NCBI GenBank assembly: GCA_021613535.1
Contig: CP075492.1
Location: 3,906,001-3,970,000, forward strand
Length of the DNA stretch: 64,000 nucleotides
Direction of reading: 5' to 3'
DNA from: Adineta vaga
Taxonomy: Eukaryota > Rotifera
The notes beneath the pieces are model-generated. The model was not told where the DNA came from. It saw nothing but the letters and a program-made list of their open reading frames with translations, and searched no databases. Below, piece after piece: positions 21,299-32,472 of this stretch (position 1 is the stretch's first letter; each line of letters starts with the position of its first letter). The translations under genes and the position numbers were made by a program.

Positions 21299-23389
21299 CA
21301 TAGTTGTATATGTAGATCTTTGAGTAAAATAGAATAAAAGAAAAGAAGGACGAACAAACATTATTCTCTTTATAGTACATATACGAACGATGGATAGAAT
21401 AAAAATATAAACTCGACTGAACTGACGAGGAAGTTTTACTTTGGCAGAAAAACGAAAGATTCTCACAAACTACAAAAAGCTTATCCACTGTTTGAATTCT
21501 ATGCTCTAACGCTTAAACTGCGTATGACCATGTGGGTAATCGAAAATGATGAGGATGAGTGTAAGGGGTGCAAATTCTCCTATTACTGAAGTAAAAGAAC
21601 AATCTTATAATTTTAATAATTTTTCCAAGGAAATGGAGCGGAAAAAGACTATCGTATACGTATAAAGAAGTGATAGAAAACCTCGAAATTTCACTGATCA
21701 TCGATAAAGATTTTATACTATTCGAAATTAATCCAGTAACGAATGAAGAAAACGAGAGAGGACTAAACAATTGCTGTGACCTATATATATACAAGTGGGC
21801 TGACTTATATATAATTATCGCCTTTTGGATTTTCCTCTTTAATATTTCTCTTTCTTTTATTTTATTTTTCTTTGATATCTATCTTTCATTTTGATCATAT
21901 AAACGGACTTTCGAATATGTTCATGTCCTAAAAGAACAGAAAAACAAAACGAAGCACACGATAAACACGCGTTGATTATTGAATACACTCTATAATGAGA
22001 GAAAGATAGAAAATATAACTACGCCATTCTATCCAGGGGTGTAATGTACCCGTTTTTTTAAAATTGCTTCGGTTTTTCGAATTAAAAATAAAAAAATGGT
22101 GCTAAGATGTTCTGCCTTACAAATCCCAGTACGCTTCTGATTTTATCTTATTGAACAGATCAAATTATTTACGTACAACAATATTTTGAAGTCCGTTAAC
22201 AAGTTTCCAAAAAACTTCCGTCAATGTATGTTAGCGCACAAAGATATCTTCTGTACCTCTCTAAACGTTTAATCTAATTCAGAAAAGAAATAAATGTTCT
22301 TCTTCTTCTTCTTTTCTTTCATTCGAAGGTGTAAATCGAAAACATTCGATTCATTCATTTGATCATGCAACAAATTATACTTATGATAAGGAAGATAAAA
22401 TATGATTTTAGACTAAATAATGGATCGAAGAATTTCTCAGATCAATAAATCACGAAGTCAGTAGTTGTTTGAAAATCTATTTGTTCTTTTTCTTCGTTAT
22501 TATCTATAATTTCCAAGTGATACACATATAACTGCCCATGTCGTCCCTTTTTTGACAATACCGCTGGTTTACGGCGGTTTTCGTTAATACCGTCGGTAAT
22601 CCGCAATTATATAGGACAAGTTTTGATATTTGCTAGAAACAACCCGATATAATATTTTTCTGTTCAAATTCAAATTATTTGATACAAAGAATTGAAACTA
22701 ACCGGAAAAAAAAACATTTTCAGAATTTATTTTCCAAAAATAGATTTTTGCAGCGTCCTTTATATTAAAAACTTCAAAAACCAGGTATCTTGTTATCTGA
22801 GTCGATTCGGTCTCTGTGGTTGATATAGACGACTCAAACGCTTCGACATAACAAAGGATCCGCGAGATCAATTAGAATATCATTTCAAATCTATCGAAAC
22901 TACATATCTGTATAGGTCACAGATGTTAATCGACGTATATTCTTCGACATGTCAAACTTTAACAATCACTGATACTTACAAAGATGTGAACAAAAGTCTC
23001 GATTACACACTGTTAATCAGCATAAACAAAAACATACAAACAATTATACTGTATGAAAACATCGTTGCAATTTTTCAAAACGAATAATTTCATGTGTCTA
23101 ATCGTCAATAAAATGATTAGCAAAACTAAATGCAAATATTGTACTGATTATACTGAAATATTTAGTAACTAATTGTAATATAACAGTAAGTTATCCATGT
23201 TATGAATGTAAAAAACGAAAAGAAAGATTTTTCAGTCAACTTCTTCTCATATCTTTTTATTGAATTCTGAATAGTATGTTGATCCAGATAATTTTTATTA
23301 CAAACTATACTATCATACACAGAAGTTACGTTTTTTTTGTGATATCTGTACAATTGTAAATATCATAAAGTATACGAAGACTAAATGTG
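21299..23389. other. Intergenic, about 2.1 kb, with transposon-end-like motifs
   Basis: No gene seen. At 22034 the sequence CAGGGGTGTAATGTACCCG resembles the termini of hAT-type DNA transposons. At about 22558-22605 a GC-richer palindromic stretch (ACCGCTGGTTTACGGCGG and a related second half) stands out from the AT-rich background. No matching terminus or transposase was found, so any element is a non-autonomous remnant at most. Confidence 0.3.
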
Positions 23390-24275
23390 CTAAGTAACGA
23401 TTTGCTTCGTCGCATCAATAAGTCGTGCCAATTTGAAAGTCAATTTAATTATGATTACTTAGAACAAGTAAAAGAAATTTTATTGGATAATTTAAAACGC
23501 ATAAACCATTTACTTGTATAAGTAAAGTAATTGCGCACACAGCAGTAATTATGATAGGAATAATTAGTTCAATATTCAAACTAGTAGAAAATTTGAATAT
23601 GCCTATGATGAATAGAATAACAGCTGCTACGATAGCTAAAACAAGTGGAATAGCAATGATAATGATAATCCATGCAACATAAAATTAAAAGAAAAACAAC
23701 ATCTAGATGATCAATGTCCTTTCATGTAGATAAAATGATCCGAAAGACAATTCAATCATTCTTATCTAAGTGTGTTCTACTAGCAAACATCTAATTCTAC
23801 TAGAGGATAACTATTCCATTTATCTTATTATTTATAGATTCTTTTGACAAGAGAATGGATAATTTTTAACTATGGCTACTCATTTTTTCATCTAAAATAA
23901 TCTGTTGAAACTTAGCACACGTAAACCTGTTGATTTATAAGTATGTGCTGTGTAGTAAGCAAAAGCATACAGTAGAATTGAAAGTATCCCTTGAAGAATA
24001 TATGTATAGTAACAAGCCCTGCCCAAACAGATCTCTTTGCTGTTGATAGTGTTGCTGCTGCGAACGCTATGTAGTATACCAACAAAACTATGTTTATTCC
24101 CTAACAGATTCACATATTAGTACTAAGCATTTTAAAAAAGATCAATATACCAGTAAGATACCAAAGATGATCAGAAGAATTCTTCGAGTTTATCGAATCT
24201 CTTTATTTTGGACAAATGAAACTGAGGTAGCATCTGCCACCACTACTTTGCCTTTTCCTTCTTCGATTGCATCAT
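23390..24275 (-). pseudogene. Four-helix membrane protein family copy D, pseudogene
   Basis: All four exons can be aligned to the intact copies but each is damaged. Exon 1 (from 24272/24275) has TAA in the QRTRK motif, reading NKEIR-stop-TRRILLIIFGILL. Exon 2 has a frameshift: the 5' half reads GINIVLLVYYIAFAAA in one frame and the 3' half ILLYAFAYYTAHTYKSTGLRV in another. The exon 2 donor GTATGT has become CTAAGT. The exon 3 acceptor AG is lost (TTTTATG before TTGCATGG). Exon 4 has lost one base at its start but still ends FKLARLIDATKQIVT. Independent hits in coding and splice sites leave no plausible product. Confidence 0.88.
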
Positions 24276-25317
24276 CTTGAGAATGAGATATTAAAATTGA
24301 CGTTAGATGTGTGTCAATGAACAGGAATGAAAGAAAGAAAGAAAAATAAATTGAATAATATACATATATTCTCTCTTGAAAGACACGACTAATGATAAAT
24401 AAATCGAAGGAAAGAAGGTTAAATCTCAATATTGACTACGGTCAAGGAAACATAGCTGACGAAAAAAATTTTGTTTAGACAAAAATAAAGTAATAATTCA
24501 GTTCATACAGTTGAATTTGAAAGTACTGACAATGGCTATCGTTGAGAAAAATGATCAAGAATGTCATACTTCCTTAACGATCGATATTGACTGAAAAATA
24601 TGGCACTGTGATGTATCATCTAGCCATACATACGCATAATACGGATGAAATAATTCCTAAGAAAAATGATTATCCTCTATACTTCTTTGAAATTTTATTA
24701 ATCCTGATTTATAGCTACAATATGTATAGAAATATCTTACATACTTTTGATAATAGAATTATAAGCTGTACTTTTATTATAATACTAAACTATTGATAAC
24801 ATTTATTCATATATTGAAACATAGATTATAGCTGGACAGAAAGATTAGAAAGACTTTTTCTAGAATAGTGCATGCAGTTTTCCATATATATATATATATA
24901 TAACTGATTCTATTTGATCAAGATCTTGCCTTGCTGATCAAATAAGTTGCTATACTAAAATTAGATTAATCAAGAGACCATCATAGTAAAATTGCATTAT
25001 TGTGAAAATGAGAAATTAATATAAAGAAAGAAAGAAAGAAGCATTATAAAGGCGCATAAGTTAGAAACAAGAGGATTTAGAAATTTACTTTCTGGTATCT
25101 ATTCGTATTTCATCACATCTATATAATGTCGATTCATCTAAGTCGATGAATCAATTTGAAACATAGATATTTTCGAGAAATAGTATAAATAATTAGTAGT
25201 ATATGAAACGAACGGAACTCTTTAAAATCTCATCATTTTTATAGTTTACTTAAAAGCCAGGTGAAAGTCATTCACCTCATATTTCTGTATGGTTGATAAA
25301 TCCAATATGTAGATTCA
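24276..25317. other. Intergenic, no gene seen
   Basis: AT-rich. Contains an (AT)n run near 24884-24902 and a (GAAA)n run near 25025-25040. No relic exon recognised. Confidence 0.4.
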
Positions 25318-26055
25318 TCAGGATATTTTCTTATTCACACGTGAAGATAACAAATGATCAAACAAATGAAAGTGTTCATTAAGATAACCAATTGCATAAG
25401 TGATATACATCATTAAACCCCATATCTGAGCATATAATGATCCATCACACCCAACGATTAACGCATAGATACTAATACTAAGACCGACAATTAATTGCCA
25501 AGCGCCTAATACAATCAACACCCAATGAGCATTCCACAATCCTGCAAAATGTGGATACATAAATGTATGAAGAATTGTATTCGAAACCATTGTTGGCCAT
25601 TCATATGAAATATCACCACGTAAACCAACTAATACGACTGATGGTGTTGTTTGATGATGCCAACGAAAATGAGATAATACTGGTGTTTTATTCATAATAA
25701 CCAAATAAACATCCATAAATTCATATAATTTACTTAGATAGAAAATATACCAGAGGAAAGCATACGCGCCTGTTGGAGTAGACCGATGACAGATTAATCG
25801 ATTCCAAGAAGTGAATCGACCATCTCGATATGCCAGAATATTGATGAGTAGAAAAGTCATTGCCGAATAAACGCCAATTAAAATATTGTTGAAACGTTGA
25901 AATCGACGCACATTGATTGGCTCAGTACGGCTAGCCATATAACTTTCTAAGAGTCGTGTGACAACAAAATGGACGATTGAAATAAAAATCAGAAATGTCA
26001 GAGACGTTAATGGTGTTTGATCAGATAGAAAGACAAAGTTATCAGGATGCCACAT
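25318..26055 (-). CDS. ELO-like very-long-chain fatty-acid elongase (intact copy)
   Basis: Single exon, 245 aa, ATG at 26053-26055. Several hydrophobic segments are spaced as in ELO/GNS1/SUR4 condensing enzymes. Recognisable ELO features are WYIFYLSKLYEFMDVYLVIM (matching the LSK.YE..DT block), the histidine region SHFRWHHQTTPSVV, and NTILHTFMYPHFAG (matching N..VH..MY.YY). The histidine box is unusual. Canonical ELOs have HxxHH, whereas here the spacing is H-F-R-W-H-H (HxxxHH), and no HxxHH alternative is nearby. Expected role: 3-keto-acyl-CoA synthesis in the ER, if the shifted box is functional. It has no introns and is not accompanied by other elongation-cycle genes. Bases 25363-25709 are identical to the pseudogene at 18.8 kb. 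Confidence 0.72.
   Translation of the reverse strand: MWHPDNFVFLSDQTPLTSLTFLIFISIVHFVVTRLLESYMASRTEPINVRRFQRFNNILIGVYSAMTFLLINILAYRDGRFTSWNRLICHRSTPTGAYAFLWYIFYLSKLYEFMDVYLVIMNKTPVLSHFRWHHQTTPSVVLVGLRGDISYEWPTMVSNTILHTFMYPHFAGLWNAHWVLIVLGAWQLIVGLSISIYALIVGCDGSLYAQIWGLMMYITYAIGYLNEHFHLFDHLLSSRVNKKIS
25363..25709. repeat. 347-base tract identical to 18851-19197
   Basis: Partner of the conversion tract in the ELO-like pseudogene. It covers the 3' half of the gene including the histidine box. Confidence 0.8.
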
Positions 26056-26332
26056 CTTGCTATTTTAATAACGACTTTTTACTTGAGTTTGTTTGAAAAA
26101 TATCGAGGTTACTCGTTCTATATATTCTACTCTTTATGTATACACAATGACGTATGATGCAATACTTGATAAGAATCTGCATATTCTTTCGTCATACATA
26201 TATCTTTATAAAAAATATCTTGTGTCATCCAATCTCGACCTATAGTCAGGAATAAAAAGAGAGAAACAAATTATTTTCTTCTTGTAATATTTTATTTTCT
26301 TAACATTCACATTAATATATAATTCATGAATG

Positions 26333-27253
26333 TTAATTACAATAAATAACTTTACGCCAAAGTGAATTATCAATGAGTGAACGTGTTGTACCAGCTCTAT
26401 AACCTCCTGTATTCTGATCTAATATCCAACTAAGACGCAGTGGACTATCTAAATCTTCATTATCACCTGAAGTTTGTCGAACAGTTGCAAGTGGTGAAAA
26501 ACCAAACGATTTACCATTGGTACGATACCAGTAAACTTGACCGAATTGTTCTGGTCGATTCCATACTGTATTTATTGTTAAGACACTTGCTGGACCAACA
26601 GCTGCTAGACTTATACTTTTATTAAATGATGCAGCAACAAGGACATCATTACGACAGATACCAGCGATTTGATTGAGATCATCTGTACGAGTTCGATGAC
26701 TGTATGGCTGATCAAAAACACGTAACCAACCAGTTAATTGAATTTGAAGATTTTCATAGATTTGCCAAGCTAATTGTATAGGTGGTAACGGTTGACTATT
26801 TGAACATGATATTGTAGAAAGACGTTGTTCAATTGCATCTAATCTATCAGTTACTTGTCGCGAAATAGCTAGATAGATTGAATCGATGATTTCTCGTTTA
26901 ACTGTATCAAGCATATCCGGTGTAATACTAGGTGAACACGTAGAACTAATGGTAGTTGTTAGTGTACTAGTTGTTTGTTGTTGTATTGTTGATGTAAAAT
27001 TTGTTTCATTCAATATTTCTTCGGTTGTTTGTTGTTGCCAAGCATATGTTGTGTCAGTACCAGTACTTAATTCTAAGAGTAATTGCTCGGTTGTTTCTTG
27101 ATGCCAAGCATGTGTTGCACTTGTATCAGTTCCTAATTCTAAAAATGACTCTTGAGTTGTAGCAGAATCAAAGATAAATGTGGAATCCTCTTGTGTTGTT
27201 TGACAAGAGACATGAACAAATATAAGAGTGACGAAAATGAAAAAGCGAAGCAT
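26333..27253 (-). CDS. Secreted protein with N-terminal Thr/Gln-rich repeats and an unrecognised C-terminal domain
   Basis: Single exon, 306 aa. Signal peptide MLRFFIFVTLIFVHVSC. Residues about 30-95 hold an imperfect repeat of roughly 27 residues (TTQESFLELGTDTSATHAW, TTEQLLLELSTGTDTTYAW, TTEEILNETNF), Thr-rich and probably O-glycosylated. A helical segment (about 110-145, LDTVKREIIDSIYLAISRQV) may form a short coiled coil. The C-terminal ~150 residues form a compact domain with FGQVYWYRTNGKSFGFSP and a final YRAGTTRSLIDNSLWRKVIYCN-type block split by the usual Gly/Trp positions. Two Cys (in ISCSNS and GICRND) plus the last YCN may form disulfides. I know this ending from rotifer hypothetical proteins but cannot attach a function. 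Confidence 0.75.
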   Translation of the reverse strand: MLRFFIFVTLIFVHVSCQTTQEDSTFIFDSATTQESFLELGTDTSATHAWHQETTEQLLLELSTGTDTTYAWQQQTTEEILNETNFTSTIQQQTTSTLTTTISSTCSPSITPDMLDTVKREIIDSIYLAISRQVTDRLDAIEQRLSTISCSNSQPLPPIQLAWQIYENLQIQLTGWLRVFDQPYSHRTRTDDLNQIAGICRNDVLVAASFNKSISLAAVGPASVLTINTVWNRPEQFGQVYWYRTNGKSFGFSPLATVRQTSGDNEDLDSPLRLSWILDQNTGGYRAGTTRSLIDNSLWRKVIYCN

Positions 27254-28827
27254 TTTGTAATAATAAAATGTAAATGTTCTTCTTTGTCTACGTGTTTAAT
27301 AGTTACTTTATCGATTACAGAAGGGTTACGACGATGATGGATGTCATTTGAGACTCAAGATTGAAAGAAAATCCTTTTTAAATTAGAAAAAGAAATTTTG
27401 AAAGAGATGAGAGTGGGATGGTAATCGTTTCTATCAGACATTCTGAAGTTATTTTTCCATGAAAGATTATGACGTCGAATACTTCATTCTATCATCAATA
27501 GTCAGTAATGAATTTTTAATGCATGCCGATCAGAACTCTGATAATAATACGTATGTGACAAGCGTAATAAATATATGACTTCAAAATAGGAGTAAGATGA
27601 GAAAACAACTATTCTCTTGTAACAATTTGTTTCTTCAAATAATAAGAAAGCAAAATTCAATAATATCATATTGTGTTTTCTTGTAGGGTTTCAATTCTTA
27701 CATGATTGTTATAAAATCAGTGAATAATGAAAATAATTTTGATTGAATCACAATGAACTTGAAAATAAATTTAATAGAATTTTATTGAGATTAAACCCTA
27801 ATGCAAAATTTAATGTTGAAAATCTTTCAAAGACAACTTAGATTGATAGAGAATTATAAGATTCTTTGAAAGCCATCTGACAAAGTTTCAGATTTTATTA
27901 TATAATATTTCTCTCAAATAACTTCTGAACCCATATGTATATATATTGAAATTTATCATATTTTTGCAATATGATAGTGTAGATAATGTGACTAAAGTGA
28001 TTAAACAAGCATATAATTCTATAATAGCGAAACAAAATAAATTTGGTAGAATAAAATCATATGAAAACACTTTTTCAAACTTGTTAAACAAATTTAGATA
28101 GTTTAAATGAAGATTGATCAATTATTAAACTAAAATTATTCCTATTTGTCTCTATGTTTTCAACGGTAAATAAAAATTTGATCCGCTTACATCAATCTGT
28201 TTTATTTCATATGTCTGTTCAATTGTTGACTTATATAATTTGATTCATTTATTTTGTTTGATGTTATCTTTTTTCATGAAAGAACCAGTCTGTTCAACAT
28301 CATGAATATCCATGAACTATGACATACGTTCATATGCTTTAGATATGGTTGATGTCGATTGATCTGGTACAATTGATGCATCATAAGAAAATGTAATTGA
28401 TAATTAGTTATTTCTTGCACATTCTGTTATAAATATACAGCTTTTTCCTCTCTTTTCTATTTAAAAAAACGAATGAAGAAGTTAATTTTTTTTATCAATC
28501 AATGAATATACTTGCATTGTAAGAGATAACGAAGGGTTAATGTACACGAAGATAAAAAAAATAACATCGTACTACGCGTGTTCTCAGCGTGATGTGCGCG
28601 TACATACATACATTATAGTGATACGAAACGAAAAGAAAAATCAGTCTGTGATTCATCGAAGAACGGAAAGAATAGATTGTACTTTTTTCTCTTTTATTCG
28701 TCGATGTGATGAAATCGATCCTTGATAGATGCACTTTCATCCACATAGATAGACAGATATACATAAATGTATATAATAGACATCTGTGACATGGTTTTTT
28801 ATATTTCTTTTTGCTTGTAGACTAAGA
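27254..28827. other. Intergenic plus duplicated 5' flank of PHGDH
   Basis: 27254-28450 shows nothing recognisable. From about 28490 to 28827 the sequence is homologous to 33290-33560 and 38450-38776, upstream of the two PHGDH pseudogenes. The shared block includes CGTGTTCTCAGCGTGAT and the CTTGTAG acceptor just before the ATG, so promoter and 5' UTR were copied with the gene. The acceptor at 28820 suggests a 5' UTR intron. Confidence 0.55.
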
Positions 28828-30697
28828 ATGGATTCTTACGATGCTATGAACCGTGTTTTAATTACTGATGATGTTGATTCACAGTGTGTGGATATGTTAA
28901 TAGCAAATGGATTTTCAGTCGAAAAAGACATTAAATTAGCTAAACAACCTCAAGAACAATTAATTAAACGAGTTCAAGTATGATTGATTTCTTTTTCATA
29001 TTAAAGAAAAATAAATTGTATTCAATCATTAGGAAGCAGATATTTTAATTGTACGGAGTGCAACCAAAGTAACAAGTGCTGTTATAGAAGGATCACCTCG
29101 TTTAAAATTAATCGGACGAGCTGGAACTGGAACAGATAATATCGATACTGACACAGCCACTCGTCATGGAATTCTTGTCATGAAGTTTGTATTATCATTT
29201 TCTTCGCTTTTTTTCATATTTATCTTTATAATTTAGTACTCCTGGTGGAAATACTCTTTCAGCAGCTGAGCATACTTGCGCTTTGATTTGTTCCCTATCT
29301 CGAAGTATTCCAAATGCTTGTGCTTCATTGAAATCAGGTGCTTGGCAACGATCAACATTTATGGGTGAAGAATTAAATGGTAAAACATTAGCAATTATAG
29401 GTTTAGGAAGAATTGGACGAGAAGTTGCAAAACGAATGCAATCATTTAATATGAAGGTTAGATATTGAATAAATCGATATTAAAGTTAATAGTTTTTTTA
29501 AAATCATTTAGACCATTGGTTATGATCCAATCATCACTGCGGAACAAAGTTTAACATTTGGAGTGGAGTTTTTCGAATTAAACGATCTTTGGCCATTAGC
29601 TGATTATATAACTGTTCATGTTCCATTGATGAAAGAAACTCATCGTTAGTTATATTGTTTGAAAAAAAAAAGATTTCTTTACTATTAATTTGTTTTCCTA
29701 CCATTTTATAGATTTAATCAATGATAAAGTTTTATTACAATGTAGAAAAGGTGTAAAATTAGTGAATGTTGCTCGTGGAGGAATTATTGATGAAGCAGCA
29801 CTTCTTGATTCACTCAATTCTGGTCATTGTGGTGGTGCTGCTTTGGATGTCTTCGAAGAAGAACCACCCGTTGATTTAAAACTTGTTCAACATCCTGGTG
29901 TGATTTGTACACCACATTTAGGTGCAAATACACGTGAAGCACAAAAACGTGTTGCTATTGAATTAGCACAACAAATCATTGATTTTAAACAAGGTCATTC
30001 ATTAATTGGAGTAGTCAATGGATCAGCTGTTACATCACAATTTGGTCAAGGCAATCGACCTATTCTATTACTTAGTAAACGATTAGGACAAATTATTGGA
30101 GCGTCATCTTCATCAACACCTAAGCATATATCTCTTTCATTTAATCGTAAGTTGTGATTTTTTATTGTTTACAGAATTAATTTTCTTTTTTTATTCTAGA
30201 TACTGTTTCAAGTCATTTATTTGAAGCACTTTCCATCTATTTCTCTTACGGATATTTACAAGAACAAGGCAATAAACGTGTTAATTTTGTCAATGCTCGT
30301 CATTTATTTGAAGTTGAAGTATGTGACATATTTTCGAAGAATCTCGTTTTCAATCGATTTTTTCTATTTGTAGATGGACATGGTAGTTGATAAGAATCAA
30401 GAATTGAATAACGTATTAGTCGTTCGTGTGACAAGCGATAATGAAATTAAAGTATTATCCGGTATCGTTTGTGGTGATCATCTTTGGTTAGATAGTGTGA
30501 ATCAATGTCGTTTTATTGCTCATGTTCCACTTGATGATGAAAAAACGCATGTCATCGTTCAACCAATACAGGGATCATTTGTAGATCATCTTCGTGACAA
30601 TACATCGAAGTATCAGAATCGTATATCGGCTGTATTCGATTCAGTATCACAAACGGGAAATAGTCAAGATCAACGATGGTGTGCATTACTTTTATAA
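28828..30697 (+). CDS. PHGDH: D-3-phosphoglycerate dehydrogenase (intact copy)
   Basis: Seven exons: 28828-28977, 29033-29184, 29237-29456, 29512-29644, 29712-30146, 30200-30318 and 30374-30697. All introns are GT-AG, 52-67 bases; 510 aa (human about 533). The substrate domain starts [35 protein letters not shown] leads into the NAD-binding fold with [19 protein letters not shown] (GxGxxG). Catalytic residues lie in [15 protein letters not shown] (Arg), [10 protein letters not shown] (Glu) and [14 protein letters not shown] (His). A C-terminal regulatory region of about 190 residues follows, ending [10 protein letters not shown]. The enzyme oxidises 3-phosphoglycerate to 3-phosphohydroxypyruvate, the first step of serine synthesis. 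It is the only undamaged member of three copies in the window, and its exons share patches of near-identity with the pseudogenes. Confidence 0.95.
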
Positions 30698-32115
30698 TTC
30701 AATGAACACATACAAAGAAAAAAGAATCTTCTTTTAAAGCTTTTTAAACGATAATAAAGATTAGTAGAATATGTTATTTGTTCGATCTTTAAACTTAATT
30801 AAATCTTCATATATATTCTTTAAAATCTTCTAATTTAATTTGTGTCTATATTACGCAATTTGATTTCATTTAACATCATTCATGGACAGAATATTCCCTT
30901 TCTCACACGGATGCTTCTGTAAACTTAAAAAATGTTCTTATCGTTGTTTCGTTTTCGAACAAAAGAAATGATGAGTTTCTTTGATATTTTTTCTAATCTT
31001 TTGAATTACTGCAGTTGTAGTTACGTTTCTCTTTCACTTCACTTCACTTAATATAATTAAAAATACGTAGGTCGATGTCATAAAACTTCAATATTGGATA
31101 AACAGTGATTTGTTGGTTTAGATAAAAACATTTATTGTTGATAAAAAGTTTGGCAGAAACGAAAAAGATGAATACTAATAAATAATTATAATATTATCTT
31201 GGCATAAAAATCGAAGTAATTTTGGTTATAGGTGAGAGAACATATATGAAACTGTCATTAAAATATCGAGGATGAGGACACACGTAAGTGTATAGAGCAC
31301 AAAACGTTCTCCTCATACTCCAGATATAGTTTTAATTGGCTTTCCTGAGTTTTGTCAAGAATATTATCCAGCACTCAAAATATTTTGTAGAGCATGAAAA
31401 AAACTTTCTCGAATATAACTGATTTTCAATTTTATTTATTTTTAATTTGTTCATTTTTCTAAAAGGACCTGTGTAGAAATTATAGCATATCGAGTTTAAC
31501 ACTGAAGCAGTTATTGGAATATTTTAAATATCTTTGACTTCCTATTTTATGAATATCGTCGATTTCAATCATGCATCCAGTCGACGAATCGACTGACATG
31601 TAAAGAGGTATGTTTAAGAGTGAAATTTAAAACGAAATAACTTATCACTTATAATTCAATGACAGAAACATACAATATTCTCATTGAATTAGAACATCAC
31701 CCTCAGCATCTAATTATCTTTATGCGCCTATCCTCTTCCGATACGCACACGCATTAGATAGCTCTAAAGAATTTTATCGATTGTTTTTTTAATAGATGAT
31801 AAAAGATGGTCAAAATTTGTTCATCAATAAAAATCATGTTTAACTCGCTACAACTTTGCATCGAGCTTGACTAATCATCTTGAGATGTTCTTTCTTCTAG
31901 AGAATGTACTGGTTTATCATACATTCATCGGAGCAACCATGAGAACAACAGTATTCATTTGATTCCACTTGGATGAAGCAGGACAAACATAACAAACTCG
32001 TGCTCTAGACGCCTTCGATCTTCACTTTTATCTATGAATGATACTCCTTGACTACATAAACAAGATGAATACAATTAAATGGAAGAAGATAACAAAAAGT
32101 TAAGCAAACTGTCGT
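30698..32115. other. Intergenic; first part duplicated downstream of the PHGDH pseudogene
   Basis: 30698 to about 30975 is nearly the same as 40213-40500, including the 3' UTR. Homology resumes at about 30990/40715 after roughly 200 extra bases in the 40.5 kb copy. An imperfect inverted repeat of about 17 bases lies at 31270-31325 (GATGAGGACACACG against CGTTCTCCTCATACTC). A Cys-rich open stretch near 31915-32015 was considered and rejected. Confidence 0.45.
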
Positions 32116-32472
32116 TCAAATATCCCGATCAAGCAGCATAAGATTGTACAACTCTGCACTCATAGCTTGTTTTTGACCATTTAGTGCATTATATTGTGTC
32201 AGCTGAGCTGGTGTCATAAGATGTGCAATACCTTGTGGCGCTTGGCTAATCAATTTGTCCATTCGATATGTCAATACCATGATTTCAAAACATAATCGAT
32301 TTTTCTAAACACAAAATGAACATTAATTGTTGAATACAACACTAGGGTGAGAATTACTGAAATATTATCAAATACTATTTAATATTTAGAAAATCTGCAA
32401 CTAAGTCAGAAAAATTCGTGTTGAAGATTTATATGGAAAGGTAATACATACTAGCGTTGTGTCGATTGCCAT
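32116..32472 (-). CDS. Small two-exon gene, 69 aa, unrecognised
   Basis: Exon 1 is 32472-32452 (ATG plus six codons, MAIDTTL), donor CTA|GTATGT. Exon 2 is 32304-32116 after the acceptor GTGTTTAG. The intron is 147 bases. Joined in phase 0, the product continues KNRLCFEIMVLTYRMDKLIS, then APQGIAHLMTPAQLTQYNAL and ends YNLMLLDRDI. Amino-acid use is balanced and non-repetitive, with predicted amphipathic helices and no signal peptide. Both exons are too short to stand out alone, but the consensus splice sites and kept frame make a real gene plausible. The family is not recognised. It lies between PHGDH and its first pseudogene on the opposite strand, and I see no second copy by the other pseudogene. 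Confidence 0.5.

Noticed and set aside
31915-32015. Minus-strand Cys-rich stretch (EYCCSHGCSDEC) resembling an insulin A chain or small Cys-rich peptide
   Set aside because: Cys spacing is CC-3-C-3-C rather than the insulin CC-3-C-8-C, no B chain or signal peptide in frame, and stops lie close upstream.
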